Assembly: GCA_027604665.1 (NCBI GenBank)
Contig: JADGIZ010000168.1
Span: 1-21,723, forward strand
Reading direction: 5' to 3'
Length of the DNA stretch: 21,723 nt
Source: Polyrhizophydium stewartii
Lineage: Eukaryota > Chytridiomycota > Chytridiomycetes > Rhizophydiales
Part shown: positions 1-9,586 of the stretch, piece by piece
How positions within the stretch are numbered: the first letter of the stretch is position 1
Layout of the letters: each line of letters opens with the position of its first letter
Made by a program: the position numbers and the translations under genes
Notes under the pieces: model-generated
Databases searched by the model: none
The model's input: only the letters and a program-made list of their open reading frames with translations
What the model was told of the DNA's origin: nothing

Positions 1-153
1 GGCGGCGGCTGGGGGGGGGCGAGGGGGCGGGCAGCGGCACGCACCCGTGTACACGTACAGGCCGCTCCTGTCGTCGAGTCGCACCCGCGGGTCGTGCGCC
101 CAGCGCGCGCCAGGCGCAGCACCGGCATCGACCACCGGCGCGTTGTCGCCCAT
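1..153 (-). CDS. 5' end of an unidentified gene, cut by the window edge
   Basis: An ATG at 153-151 (minus) opens a frame with no stop to the window edge. The first exon would encode about 36 residues, including DPRVRLDDRSGLYVYT, and probably ends near position 45 at a G|GTGCGT donor, the commonest donor type in this window. The motif with a DxxSGxYxY core resembles the N-terminus of fungal Tat-SF1/Cus2-like splicing factors, where a short aromatic/acidic motif precedes the RRMs. That resemblance is weak and no RRM is visible. The start lies 85 bp downstream of the eIF3l stop on the same strand, a spacing normal for this window. It could be another protein with an OCRE-like or WW-like aromatic motif. 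I am moderately confident that it is a gene and not confident of its identity. Confidence 0.45.
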   Translation of the reverse strand, partial: MGDNAPVVDAGAAPGARWAHDPRVRLDDRSGLYVYTGACRCPPPRPPPAAA

Positions 154-237
154 CGCCCGGGTCTGGCGACAAGTCCGGGGGCAAGCCCAAAATGCATCGC
201 AGTTTCTTCATTCGGCGGGACGCATGGCTCGCGATGA

Positions 238-2770
238 TCAGGACGACGCAGCCGGGACGGCCTTCTTGTCCATGGTCGTGATGATGTCTGCAGCAGCGGG
301 TCAACACCGACACCGGCGCACGGCGCCTCGCCAGACAGCAGCCTTACCCTCAAACTTGTTCATGTTGCGGATGAACCAGTCGGCGACACGGCGGCCAACC
401 TTGTTCTCGGCAATGTAGATCACGTCCTGGCTGAGGTAGAACTGCAGGTCCGATGTCGGAACAAGTGTGCCCGACGACAGAGGGCCCGAGTTCCACACAA
501 TCTGGCGCGACTTGTGCTTGAAGACAAGCAGCTGCGTGCGCACATCGTCGGGCTCGCTGTCCAGGAAGCCCGCAAGCTTCTCGACAGGCAGGTTGCTGTA
601 GAGCTTCAGGTACGAGCGCAGCGTCGGCACGAGCAGCTGCGACTTGACCTCGTTGAGGAAGATGCGGGCCTGGTGCTTGACGGCGTCCTGTTTGGCGCGG
701 CAGCACGGGCGACGTTCAGCTGCCGTCCCCGCGGCGCATCGGCAATGCACGGCTCAAACTCACGTGCACAATCGGGTTGGGGTTCTCGAGATCCGGAGGC
801 GAGGGCGAGATGAACTTGGGGCAGGCGTACGAAAACAGCTCCTCAAAGCTGCTCAGACCCTCCTCACTGCCGACCAATGTTAGCCTCGCGAGCATGAGTC
901 GCAGCGAGATTGCAAGCCGCACGCACCCCTTCTGCATCTTGAGGTAGTGTTCGCCGTACTTGTCCTTGAGCACGTTGTTGATCTACAGCGTGGGCGACCG
1001 CCAGAGTCAGTGTCACGGTGCTTTGCCGAGCCTTGCGTTCACGGCAATGCGCTCACGTTCTCGTCAATCTTCTGCGGAGAAAGGACCAGGCACATGGACA
1101 GCAGCGCGTACATCTGGTCGCTCTTGCGCACGAGCATGTCATACTGGTACGAGCGCGAGTGGTAGTGCTTGGTGCGCGAAACAAAGTTCAGGATGTTGGC
1201 AAACATCTTCACGGCATCCGAGTAGCGGCGCATCATCATGTAGGCAAAGCCGATATAATAGTACGTCGTGACATGGCACGCCGTGATGCGCGAGAACAGG
1301 CCCTGCAAGCAAGCACGCCAAAGATCAGCCGCGATGCGTGGTGCGCATCGAGTCGCGCCAGCAACGCACGCGTTGGCCAGGCTCGACGTTTTCCATTGTG
1401 CTGAGGGCGAGTGCATAGTCGCCAAGCAGGCAGTGCACGCGGAGCAAGCCGACCAGGCTGAAGTAGCCGAGCATGCGGTACAGAGGCTTGCTGCCGAGCT
1501 CGCCGCCGGCGGCGCTGCAATCAGTTGCACAAAGGGCAGCTGTCAGCGCATGCGAGAGGCGTCTCGGCGGAGGCTGCCGGGCGATGCTCTACGCACGCAA
1601 TGTCGCCGCCGTTGCGGAAGGCAACGAGCTGCTCGTTGATCTGCGACTTCTGGATCAGCGAGTAGAGCACATTGAGGACGTTGTGGACATTCCAGACATC
1701 CGGGCGCTCCTTGAGAAGCTCGATCTCGGCCTCAGACTTGTTCTTGATCTTGATGCGGTACTGGGCAAACGACTGGAACTGGTACACAAACTCGTCGATG
1801 ATGTCCCACAGCCACTGCGAGGGCAGCTCGAGCTCGCACGGCTCCTCCGACGTGTCTGCACAAGCGAGCGCCAGCACAATGGTGAGCCGACGGCCAGAGA
1901 GATCACGGAGCGGTGCTTGCAGGTTGAAGCTCACTCAGGATGAAGTTGAACAGGTCGCAGTAGTTGGAGTACGAGCCGATGCGGTCCTCGAGCGTGGGCT
2001 GCAGCTTCGAGTACAGATGGCGATAGTACAGCTCCTTGTATAGGATCAGGAACGCGGCGTCTGCACGGTGTGTGTCAGCACGGCAGCCGCCCACGGCCAG
2101 CGGCGGGAAAGAGTGTTGACAATGCGAGCAGAGGCGGGCAGCACACCATCGTTGACCAGGTGCGAGATCGAGTCGGCGTCCGGCCAGGCGACCTTGGAGT
2201 AGAACTTCTCGGTGAGCTTGTTGAACGAGTTCTCGTAAAAGGCGTGCAGTTCCCATGTGTTACGGTCGACGAGATGGGTATGAAACTGCGTCAGGAACTT
2301 TGCAACGGGCTCGGGCAGCTTGACCTGCGACGAGAAGGCCGGCTGGGCGGCGGCTGAGCACCACCAGGCAGAGGTCAGCTTTTTTTTCTGCGACAAGACG
2401 CTGGCGGGCGACAGGCATCCCCGTGCGCTCGCGGCAGCGCGGGCCCGCGCGGGCAGACACGCACAGTAGCCCTCGACGACCGCCGTGAACTGGTCGCTGG
2501 CAAAGACTGTGGGCAGCTCGACCTGGTCTGCGTGGACCTCGTCCTGCGGCGGGCAGTGGCAGCGGCGTCGTCAGCCTTTCAAGATCACGCAGCCGCTGGC
2601 GGCCTCGGCGAGCCGGAGCCCGCGGCGCAGCGAGGCAGGCACGGCTCTGGATTTGATTGAGCCATGCTGCGCGAGATAGCGCCATCTGACGCTCCCGCAT
2701 GCGCTGGATCGCTGCTGCCCGGGAGGCGGCGGCGCACCTCGTCAAAGTAGCGGTCCGGGATGTCGGCCAT
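238..2770 (-). CDS. EIF3L: Translation initiation factor eIF3 subunit L
   Basis: This is a subunit of the cytoplasmic eIF3 complex, which holds the 40S ribosome ready for mRNA recruitment. Eleven exons on the minus strand: 2770-2738, 2543-2465, 2353-2147, 2060-1935, 1855-1597, 1514-1370, 1302-1057, 982-927, 866-764, 687-348, 287-238. They join in frame to 547 residues (human about 564). Recognisable family blocks in order are [70 protein letters not shown] and [20 protein letters not shown]. The last two fall in the C-terminal PCI region. The end, [13 protein letters not shown] and on to TGA, comes from a small final exon. The N-terminal two exons ([11 protein letters not shown], then an acidic stretch) are the least certain; their intron is 194 bp against 60-111 for the rest. 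S. cerevisiae lacks this subunit. The gene shares a divergent promoter region with eIF2beta. Confidence 0.93.
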
Positions 2771-2893
2771 TCTCTCGGGAACCGGTGGGCGCATCTTTTG
2801 CGCAACGACACGCGCGGCGGCCCGTTTCCGCAACGCCAGGCCGCCTTGCCCACAAAGCTCTGGCGCGATTCTCTCGCGATCACAACGACAAGC
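2771..2893. promoter_or_regulatory. Divergent intergenic region between eIF3l and eIF2beta
   Basis: Only 123 bp separate the inferred ATG of eIF3l (minus) from that of eIF2beta (plus), so both 5' untranslated regions and the core promoters must fit here. No TATA-like element is visible. A TCTCGCGA octamer lies at 2872-2879, 14 bp before the eIF2beta ATG. A bidirectional promoter is inferred from layout only. Confidence 0.55.
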
Positions 2894-4627
2894 ATGCCCA
2901 AGGACGACCCCGAGGTTGCGGCTGCGTTTGCAGGCGACAAGAAGAAGAAGAAGAAGTCCAAGGCGCCCAAGGATGAGGCGCCTGAGGAGGCCTCTCCCGC
3001 GGCGCCGCCCGCGGAAACCGCCGTCGACGAGGACACGGCCGCGCTCTTCGAGGATCTGAAGAAGAAAAAGAAGTCCAAGAAGTCGAGTGCCGCTGCCGCT
3101 GCCGCTGCCGGCGACAACGACGAGGCGCCCGCCGCAGCCGCCGCGCCTGCGCCTGCCGAAGTGCCCGAGGCTGCCGACGACGCCGGCGCCGTCGACGAGG
3201 AGACGGCGGCCGTCTTTGCCGGCGCCAAGAAGAAGAAGAAGTCCAAGGCCGCCGCCGCCGCTGCCCCGGTCGACGACGAGCCGCCTGCGCCTGCGGCAGC
3301 TCCGGCCCCGGTGGCCGCTGAGCCAGAGGCGCCCGCTGCTGCTGCAGACGACGCCGACATGTTTGCTGGCCTCAAGAAGAAGAAGAAGTCCAAGAAGGCC
3401 TTTGTTGCCGACGACGAGGCCGCCGAGCCCGAGCCCGAGGCCGAGCCGGAGGCGGACGCAGGCGCAACGGCTGCGCCTGCGGGCGACGACGACGCAGCGG
3501 CCATGTTCAGCGACCTCAAGAAGAAGAAGTCCAAGAAGGTCACGATCGAGGTGCGTCTGCGCCTGCCGCCGTCCCGCGGCGTGTCGCCGGCCTTGTCGCA
3601 GTCGACACCCCTGGCTGCCAGCACTTGCTCGACTGACTCACTGGCCCAATGCGCGCCGTGCTGGCCACGATACAGGGCCTGGATGGATCTGCCGCTGACG
3701 GTGCCGAGGGCGCTGAGGGCGCCGAGTCGTTCGACGCTGCCATGGGCGACAAGAAGAAGAAGAAGAAGAAGAAGGCCGACATGGCTGCCTTCGAGGCGCT
3801 TCTCAAGGACGACGAGGGCGGCGACGGCGCGCTCGGCGAGGCCGGCGATGCCGATGGCGCTGCTGCAGGCGGCGAGGGCCCTGCTGGCGAGACGTGGCAC
3901 GGATCCAACCGCGACTACACCTACCAGGAGGTGCGTGGCGTGATCGCGGCCTCGCACTCGCATCTGCAGGAGTGCCTGTTGGCGCTGACGTGCCTGCCGC
4001 TCATCTCGCCCCGCAGCTGCTCGGGCGTGTTTTCAAGATCATCCGCGAGAACAACCCCGACCGCGTCCATGGCGGCCCGACCAAGTACAGCATTGTTGCT
4101 CCCCAGATCCTCCGTGAGAGCTCCAAGAAAACCGTCTTTGCCAACCTGGTCGACTTCTGCCGCCGGATGCGCCGCACGCCCGACCACCTCATCCAGTTCC
4201 TGTTTGCGGAATTGGGAACATCGGGCTCGATCGACGGCAACCAGCGCCTGATCATCAAGGGCAAGTTCCAGCAGAAGCAGATCGAGAACGTGCTCAAGCG
4301 CTACATTGGTGCGTCGTCGCCAGCCGCGCCTTCTTGGCTGTGGATCGTGCGCCTCGCGGTGCTGACCTCACGCAGTCGAGTATGTTACGTGCAAGACCTG
4401 CAAGTCCGCCGAGACGGTGCTCGTCAAGGAGAACAGGTTGTTCTTCCTGCAGTGCGAGTCGTGCGGCTCGTCCCGGTCTGTGTCTGCAATCAAGACTGGT
4501 TTCGTTGCCCAGACGGGCAGGCGCTCTGGTGGGACTCGCGTTGCAAGCGCTCCATCTCACAGCTGGATGAGGCTGCTGACCATCTCGTCGACGGCATCCA
4601 GCACAACGCGCGGCTGCGGGTCAATAA
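2894..4627 (+). CDS. SUI3: Translation initiation factor eIF2 subunit beta with six lysine blocks
   Basis: eIF2beta is part of the eIF2-GTP-Met-tRNAi complex and docks eIF5 and eIF2B through N-terminal lysine blocks. Exons 2894-3550, 3676-3930, 4017-4308, 4376-4528 and 4602-4627 give 460 residues (human 333, yeast 285). Residues 1-252 are low-complexity Ala/Glu/Asp sequence with six lysine blocks. [15 protein letters not shown] opens the conserved core. [20 protein letters not shown] and QQKQIENVL precede a zinc ribbon with C407-x2-C410 and C428-x2-C431. The ending after [14 protein letters not shown] is set by a 73-bp intron with a GTGGGA donor and a CTGAC branch site, which yields AQRAAAGQ and a TAA; this resembles the human tail. 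Without that splice the frame runs on to 5007, across the opposite gene. ATG 2894 is chosen because the upstream in-frame extension overlaps the promoter and eIF3l. The last exon overlaps the SKA2-like gene antisense. Confidence 0.93.
2939..3774 (+). repeat. Six degenerate lysine-block repeats within eIF2beta
   Basis: Blocks of four to eight lysines begin at residues 16, 56, 112, 161, 209 and 245. Five are closely similar (KKKKKSKK type) and follow a short hydrophobic lead such as AALFEDL, AAVFAGA, ADMFAGL or AAMFSDL. Ala/Pro/Glu-rich linkers separate them, and block starts are 36-56 residues apart. In DNA they appear as AAG runs. The first five are in exon 1 and the sixth in exon 2. Confidence 0.9.
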
Positions 4628-5462
4628 GCTGCCGCGGCACGCACTCGCGTGCGCTGCTGCCAGCATGCTCGCCAAGAGTGTCGCATCCGGGACATCTGAC
4701 CTCGGCCCGATTCACCCCCATCCCAATCCTGCGCCACTCGTTGCGCTGGAGTCGAATGAATCTGTTGTTCGCTTTCGCCCCTGTCGGACCAGCCTCGAGG
4801 AGACGATGCGGGGCTGTTACTCACCGGCGTGACGCTTGTTTCTGCGGGCGGGCTGCTGCTGCGGCTGCTTCTTGTGCTGCTTTGGTTGTTGCTGCTTCTG
4901 CTGCGGCTGGGGCTGCTGCAGCGCCGGGTCGGGCGCCTGGGCCGCCTGCTGCTCCTGAGCTGCCGCGGCGTCCGCGGACTGCCGCAGCTTCTCGGACAGC
5001 TCAGTGAACTTGGAGAGCATCTGATAGTCGCCCTCGTACTCAGTCGCCGAAAGGATGCGCTCCATCAGCTGGGCGTTGGTGGCCAACTGCTGCTCCATCT
5101 GCGTCGCAAACAGCTGGAGCCGCGGCGCACACCAACGTCAGTTTGGCCGGCATCGCAGTCATGGCGAGGCGCTCGCACCGCACCAGCTTCTCGGCCACGA
5201 CCTGGTCCCGTAGCGCGACGACCGCCTGGATGCGCTTCTCGAGCCTGCGCACGCCCGCCAGCGGCTGTCAGAGGGAATCGGACATGCCAGTGACACACGC
5301 CGCGACGCACTTGTCCAGCCGCTCGAAGAGCACGACGGGCGAGTCGTGCGGCCCGCACTGCTGCCGCAGCTCGTAGTTCAGCTGCTGCTCGACAAAATCC
5401 AGGTCCTGGGCCGTCTTGGACAGCGCCGCGTGCATGTCGTTGACGCTGGACAGCAGCGCCAT
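4557..5462 (-). CDS. SKA2-like kinetochore protein with extra C-terminal region
   Basis: Ska2 is a small coiled-coil subunit of the Ska complex, which couples kinetochores to spindle microtubules. Minus-strand exons 5462-5299, 5244-5184, 5113-4825 and 4780-4557 give 245 residues. The first 120 are helical. [17 protein letters not shown] followed by [19 protein letters not shown] matches the arrangement of the Ska2 N-terminus (a DLDYIxxxLxYE motif, then a PVxLL block). Residues 121-170 are rich in Gln/Ala and then basic. Residues 172-245 come from the last exon; they hold a CPGC pair at 201-204 with H210 and C218 nearby, then a final amphipathic helix ending VSSLIQL. Human SKA2 is about 121 residues, so half of this protein has no counterpart there. 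The last intron is short (44 bp) and lacks a clear branch site, so the C-terminal exon is the weak point. The start codon is 25 bp from that of UBA1. Confidence 0.72.
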
Positions 5463-5487
5463 TTGCGATCTTCACGCAACTCGCATC
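5463..5487. promoter_or_regulatory. 25-bp divergent gap between SKA2-like gene and UBA1
   Basis: The inferred start codons of the SKA2-like gene (minus, 5462) and UBA1 (plus, 5488) are separated by only 25 bp. The transcription start sites must therefore overlap, or lie inside the neighbouring gene. An in-frame downstream ATG of the SKA2-like gene (5435) would widen the gap to 52 bp. No known motif is visible. Confidence 0.5.
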
Positions 5488-8400
5488 ATGGACGTTGACG
5501 CTCCGAAACTCGACGAGGGCCTCTACTCTCGCCAGCTGTGAGTGCGTCGCCCCCTGCCTGCACCTCACCGCTGCCTAGCTCCGCGGTACTTCCCTGCGAG
5601 GTGCTGCCCTTGCGTCCGGCCGTCGCTTGTCCCGAGGCCCGCCTCGCTGCCCCCCTGCCGTCGGCCGGGACCCACCCGGCCAGGGTGCTCTGCAATCTCG
5701 CTGACAATCTTTCGCGGCCGGCGACGCTTCGGGGACTGCCCTCTCCTTGGCGTGCCCTACCTACCTGGACCGCTGCGGCTCGCACGTTGCGTGTGCCCAT
5801 CCGACAGCTATGTGCTCGGCCGCGAGGCCATGGAGAAGATGTCGACGTCAAACGTCCTCATTGTCGGCCTCAAGGGTCTCGGCATCGAGATTGGTGCGTG
5901 CGTGCCTGCCTCGACGGCCGGCGAGGTTCGGAGGCCTGCGCCTCTCGTCTGCCCGCCAGCGAGGCCGTCGCAAGGAGCTCCTGCGCCTCATTCCGCCGCG
6001 TGCCAGCCTTGCTGACCCTGGACGCCTCGCCCATCTTCGCCGCCAGCCAAGAACGTTGTCCTTGCCGGCGTCAAGTCGGTGACCTTGCACGACCCAGAGC
6101 CCGTGCACATTGCCGATCTGTCCTCGCAGGTGCGCTGGCCTCTATGGTCTCTCTTCTGCCGCGGCTCCATGGCTGACGGCCGGGAATCTCGCCGCCTCGC
6201 CAGTTCTTCCTCGAGGAGGCCGATATCGGCAAGGCCCGCGACCAGGCGTCGTCGCCCCGCCTTGCGGAGCTCAACGCATATGTGCCCGTGTTGGTTCTCA
6301 AGGGTTCCCTCGATGAGGCCGCGCTCTCCAGCTTCCAGGTGCGCTCGCGCAAGCCTTGTTTGCGGGGCTCGGCCGGCGCTGACGCGATCTGCCTCGGCCG
6401 CTCGGATGATGGTGTGGGCGGCATGACGTGTCCCCTCGTGGCCCTGTCCTGGTCCGCCAGGTCGTGGTGTGCACCGACGTGCCGCTCGAGCGGCAGCTTG
6501 CCATCAACGACATCACGCACAAGCATGGAATCAAGTTCATTGCCGCCGATACCCGCGGCCTGTTTGCGTGCGTGCGCCGGTCGGTCTGCTTTCGGCAGCA
6601 CGGACGATAGGTGCTGACTCGATGCCCGTGCGTCGTGCGCACCCAGGTACACCTTCAATGATTTTGGCAAGGACTTTGTCGTCACGGACCAGACCGGCGA
6701 GGAGCCTCTGCAGGGCATGATCGCGGCAGTCTCCAAGGTTCGACCGATCTGAGCAGGCGGCACTGGCCGCACTTTCGGGGTGAGGGGCGTCGGAGCACCG
6801 CAGCTGACCCATGATGTGTCTTGCAGGATTCCGAAGGCCTCGTCGCCACGCTCGAGGAGCAGCGCCACGGCCTTGAGGACGGTGACTACGTCACCTTCAC
6901 CGAAGTTCAGGGCATGACCCAGCTCAACGGCATCGAGCCGCGCCGCGTCACCGTCACCGGCCCGTACACGTTCAAGATCGGTGACACGACCTCGTTTGGA
7001 AACTACATCACCGGTGGTCTGTTTAAGCAGGTCAAGATGCCCAAGACACTGCACTTTGTGAGCCGGTTATGGCGGTCGCGCGCGCTGGAAGCTAATGCAG
7101 CTGACACACTGTGCGCCAGAAATCCCTACGCGAGTCGCTCAAGGAGCCCGAGTTCTTAATCTCGGACTTTGCCAAGTTTGACCGCCCCGCCCAGCTGCAC
7201 GTGGGCTTCCAGGCGCTTGATCAGTTCCGCGCCACCCACGGCGGCCAGCTGCCGCGCCCGCACAACGCAGACGACGCCGCCAAGGTCCTTGAGATTGCCA
7301 AGGCCATCAACGCCGCGTCGCCGAGCCCCGCCGAGCTTGACGACAAGCTTATCATGCAGCTGTCGCACCAGGCGCGCGGCGACCTGCCGCCGATGGCGGC
7401 TGTCATGGGCGGCCTGATTGCCCAGGAGGTGCTCAAGGCATGCAGCGGCAAGTTCTGCCCGATCGTTCAGTACATGTACTTTGACTCGCTCGAGTCGCTG
7501 CCCACGCAGCTCGAGACATCCGAGGCGGCGTTTGCCCCGCGCGGCACCCGGTACGACAACCAGATTGCCGTCTTTGGCGCGGCGTTCATGGACAAGATCG
7601 CCAACAACCGCCAGTTCCTGGTTGGCGCCGGCGCGATTGGCTGCGAGATGCTCAAGAACTGGGCCATGATGGGTCTCGGCACCGGCCCCGAGGGCTCGAT
7701 CCACATCACGGACATGGACACGATTGAGAAGAGCAACCTCAACCGCCAGTTCCTGTTCCGCCCCTGGGACGTGTCCAAGCTCAAGTCGGCGTGCGCGGCG
7801 GCGGCGGTCGAGAAGATGAACCCCGCCACCAAGGGCAAGATCACGGCGTTTGCGGACCGCGTTGGCCAGGACACGGAGCACATCTTTGACGACGCCTTCT
7901 GGCAGCGCCTCTCGGGCGTGACCAATGCCCTCGACAACGTCGACGCGCGCAAGTACGTCGACCGCCGCTGCGTCTTCTTCCGCAAGCCGCTGCTCGAGTC
8001 GGGCACCCTGGGCACCAAGGGCAACACACAGGTCGTGATCCCCAACATGACCGAGTCGTACTCGTCGTCCAACGACCCGCCCGAGAAGTCGATCCCGATC
8101 TGCACGCTCAAGAACTTCCCCAACAGCATCGAGCACACGATCCAGTGGGCCCGCGACCTGTTCGAGGGCCTGTTCAAGCAGCCTGCCGAGAACGTCAATC
8201 TGTTCCTGAGCCAGCCCAACTATATTGACCTGCTGATGAAGCAGGGCGGCAACCACTACGAGACGCTCAGCAGCATCCAGACCTTCCTGGTGACGTCCAA
8301 GCCCCTGACGTTCGACGAGTGCATCGTGTGGGCCCGCCTCAAGTTTGAGGAGTACTTCAACAACACGCTGCAGCAGCTGCTCTACAACTTCCCCAAGGAC

Positions 8401-9428
8401 TCGGTCACCTCGTCGGGCCAGCCGTTCTGGTCCGGCCCCAAGCGCGCACCGACCCCGCTCACCTTTGACGCCAGCAACCCGCTGCACCTCGACTTTGTGC
8501 TCACGGCCGCGAACCTGCATGCGTTCAACTACGGCCTCAAGGGCGAGACGGACCCCGAGGTCTTCAAGAGGGTGCTCGCCAACACGATTGTGCCCGAGTT
8601 TGTGCCCAAGTCGGGCGTCAAGATTGCCGTCCAGGACAGCGAGGCCAACCAGCAAGGCGCCGGCAGCTCGGACGACATGGACCGCATCATCCGCGAGCTC
8701 CCTGCGCCGTCCAGCTTTGCGGGCCTGCGCCTGTCGCCCGCCGAGTTCGAGAAGGACGACGACACCAACTTCCACATCGGCTTCATCACGGCCGCGTCCA
8801 ACCTGCGCGCCGCCAACTACTCGATCGAACCCGCCGACCGCTCCAAGACCAAGTTCATTGCCGGCCGCATCATCCCCGCCATTGCCACGACGACGGCCCT
8901 CGTCACGGGTCTGGTCTGTCTGGAGCTCTACAAGGTCATTGACGGCGCCAAGAAGCTCGAGGACTACAAGAACGGCTTCGTGAACCTGGCCCTGCCCTTC
9001 TTTGGCTTCTCGGAGCCCATTGCCGCACCAAAGTTCAAGTACAACGACGTCGAGTGGACGCTGTGGGACAGCTTCGACGTCTATGGCGACCCGACGCTCA
9101 AGGACCTCTTTGAGCTCTTCAAGTCCAAGCACGAGCTCGAGATCACGATGCTTTCGTGCGGCGCACGCATGCTGTATTCGTTCTTCATGCCGCAGAAGAA
9201 GCTGCAGGAGCGCCTGAACAGCAGGTGAGTTTGTTGCTGGCCGGGACGAGCTGCCGTTGCAACATGCTGACCTGCCTCGCCTGGCCCCGCAGCATCACCA
9301 AGGTTCTCGAGGACATCACCAAGAAGCCCCTCCCGGCGCACACCAAGACGCTTGTGCTGGAGGCGTGCGTCAATGACAAGAACGGCGAGGAGCCCGACAT
9401 CCCGTACATCCGTGTGATCCTGCACTGA
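5488..9428 (+). CDS. UBA1: Ubiquitin-activating enzyme E1
   Basis: UBA1 adenylates ubiquitin with ATP, holds it as a thioester on a catalytic cysteine and passes it to E2 enzymes, in cytosol and nucleus. Nine exons (5488-5537, 5808-5893, 6047-6129, 6204-6338, 6461-6567, 6647-6737, 6827-7057, 7120-9224, 9293-9428) give 1007 residues (yeast 1024, human 1058). The inactive adenylation half begins [18 protein letters not shown]. The active half has the nucleotide-binding VGAGAIGCE at about 429-437 and [17 protein letters not shown]. The catalytic Cys is residue 589 in PICTLKNFP (codon at 8101). The C-terminal ubiquitin-fold region ends with IPYIRVILH. Seven introns crowd the first third, while 7120-9224 is a single exon of 2105 bp. 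The first intron is unusually long (270 bp). All key motifs are intact, and ATG6 follows 158 bp downstream on the same strand. Confidence 0.97.
5538..5807 (+). other. Long first intron of UBA1
   Basis: At 270 bp this is the longest intron in the window; most are 55-110 bp. It interrupts the LYSRQ/LYVLG codons (CT|C, phase 2), has a GTGAGT donor and ends CCGACAG. Because the upstream gap to the neighbouring gene is only 25 bp, the intron is a candidate site for UBA1 promoter or enhancer elements. No coding potential was recognised in it. Confidence 0.6.
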
Positions 9429-9586
9429 GCGCACCATCGCAGCATGCCCGCGCCGCGCCAGCGGTGATTGCCGGCTGAATGAAGAGCGCCCTCCCGCGTT
9501 GCTTGCGGCTGCTTGACCTCCGTGATCGCAGGCCGACAGACGCCGCCGACCGGGCGGTGGCGGGCAGGGAAGCAGCTTGCCGCGAC

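Noticed and set aside
2699..2893. An upstream in-frame extension of eIF2beta to an ATG at 2699
   Set aside because: It would run through the divergent promoter and the first exon of eIF3l. The family starts with a short acidic segment before the first lysine block, as MPKDDPEV does.
2939..3540. CRISPR-like or satellite array suggested by regularly spaced AAG runs
   Set aside because: The runs are lysine codons inside an open frame. The spacers are coding, vary in length and are not unique foreign sequence.
2260..3963. A 567-residue minus-strand open frame antisense to eIF2beta
   Set aside because: Its sequence is the complement of the Ala-rich and AAG-repeat coding exon (runs of Phe and Ser/Ala), it crosses real introns, and it covers the promoter region and the eIF3l N-terminal exons in another frame.
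4529..5007. Read-through of the eIF2beta frame to a stop at 5007
   Set aside because: It would add about 160 residues unlike any eIF2beta across the opposite gene. Removing a 73-bp intron with a CTGAC branch site restores a family-like tail and an immediate stop.
4557..5462. Nsp1/Nup62-type nucleoporin as identity of the minus-strand coiled-coil gene
   Set aside because: A LDYIExQQ-like phrase occurs in Nsp1, but the start position, the [10 protein letters not shown] block after it and the overall length fit Ska2 better.
7156..9132. A 658-residue minus-strand open frame antisense to UBA1
   Set aside because: It mirrors the long UBA1 exon in a GC-rich codon context, where antisense stops are rare. 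It is Leu/Val/Arg-rich with no recognisable domain.
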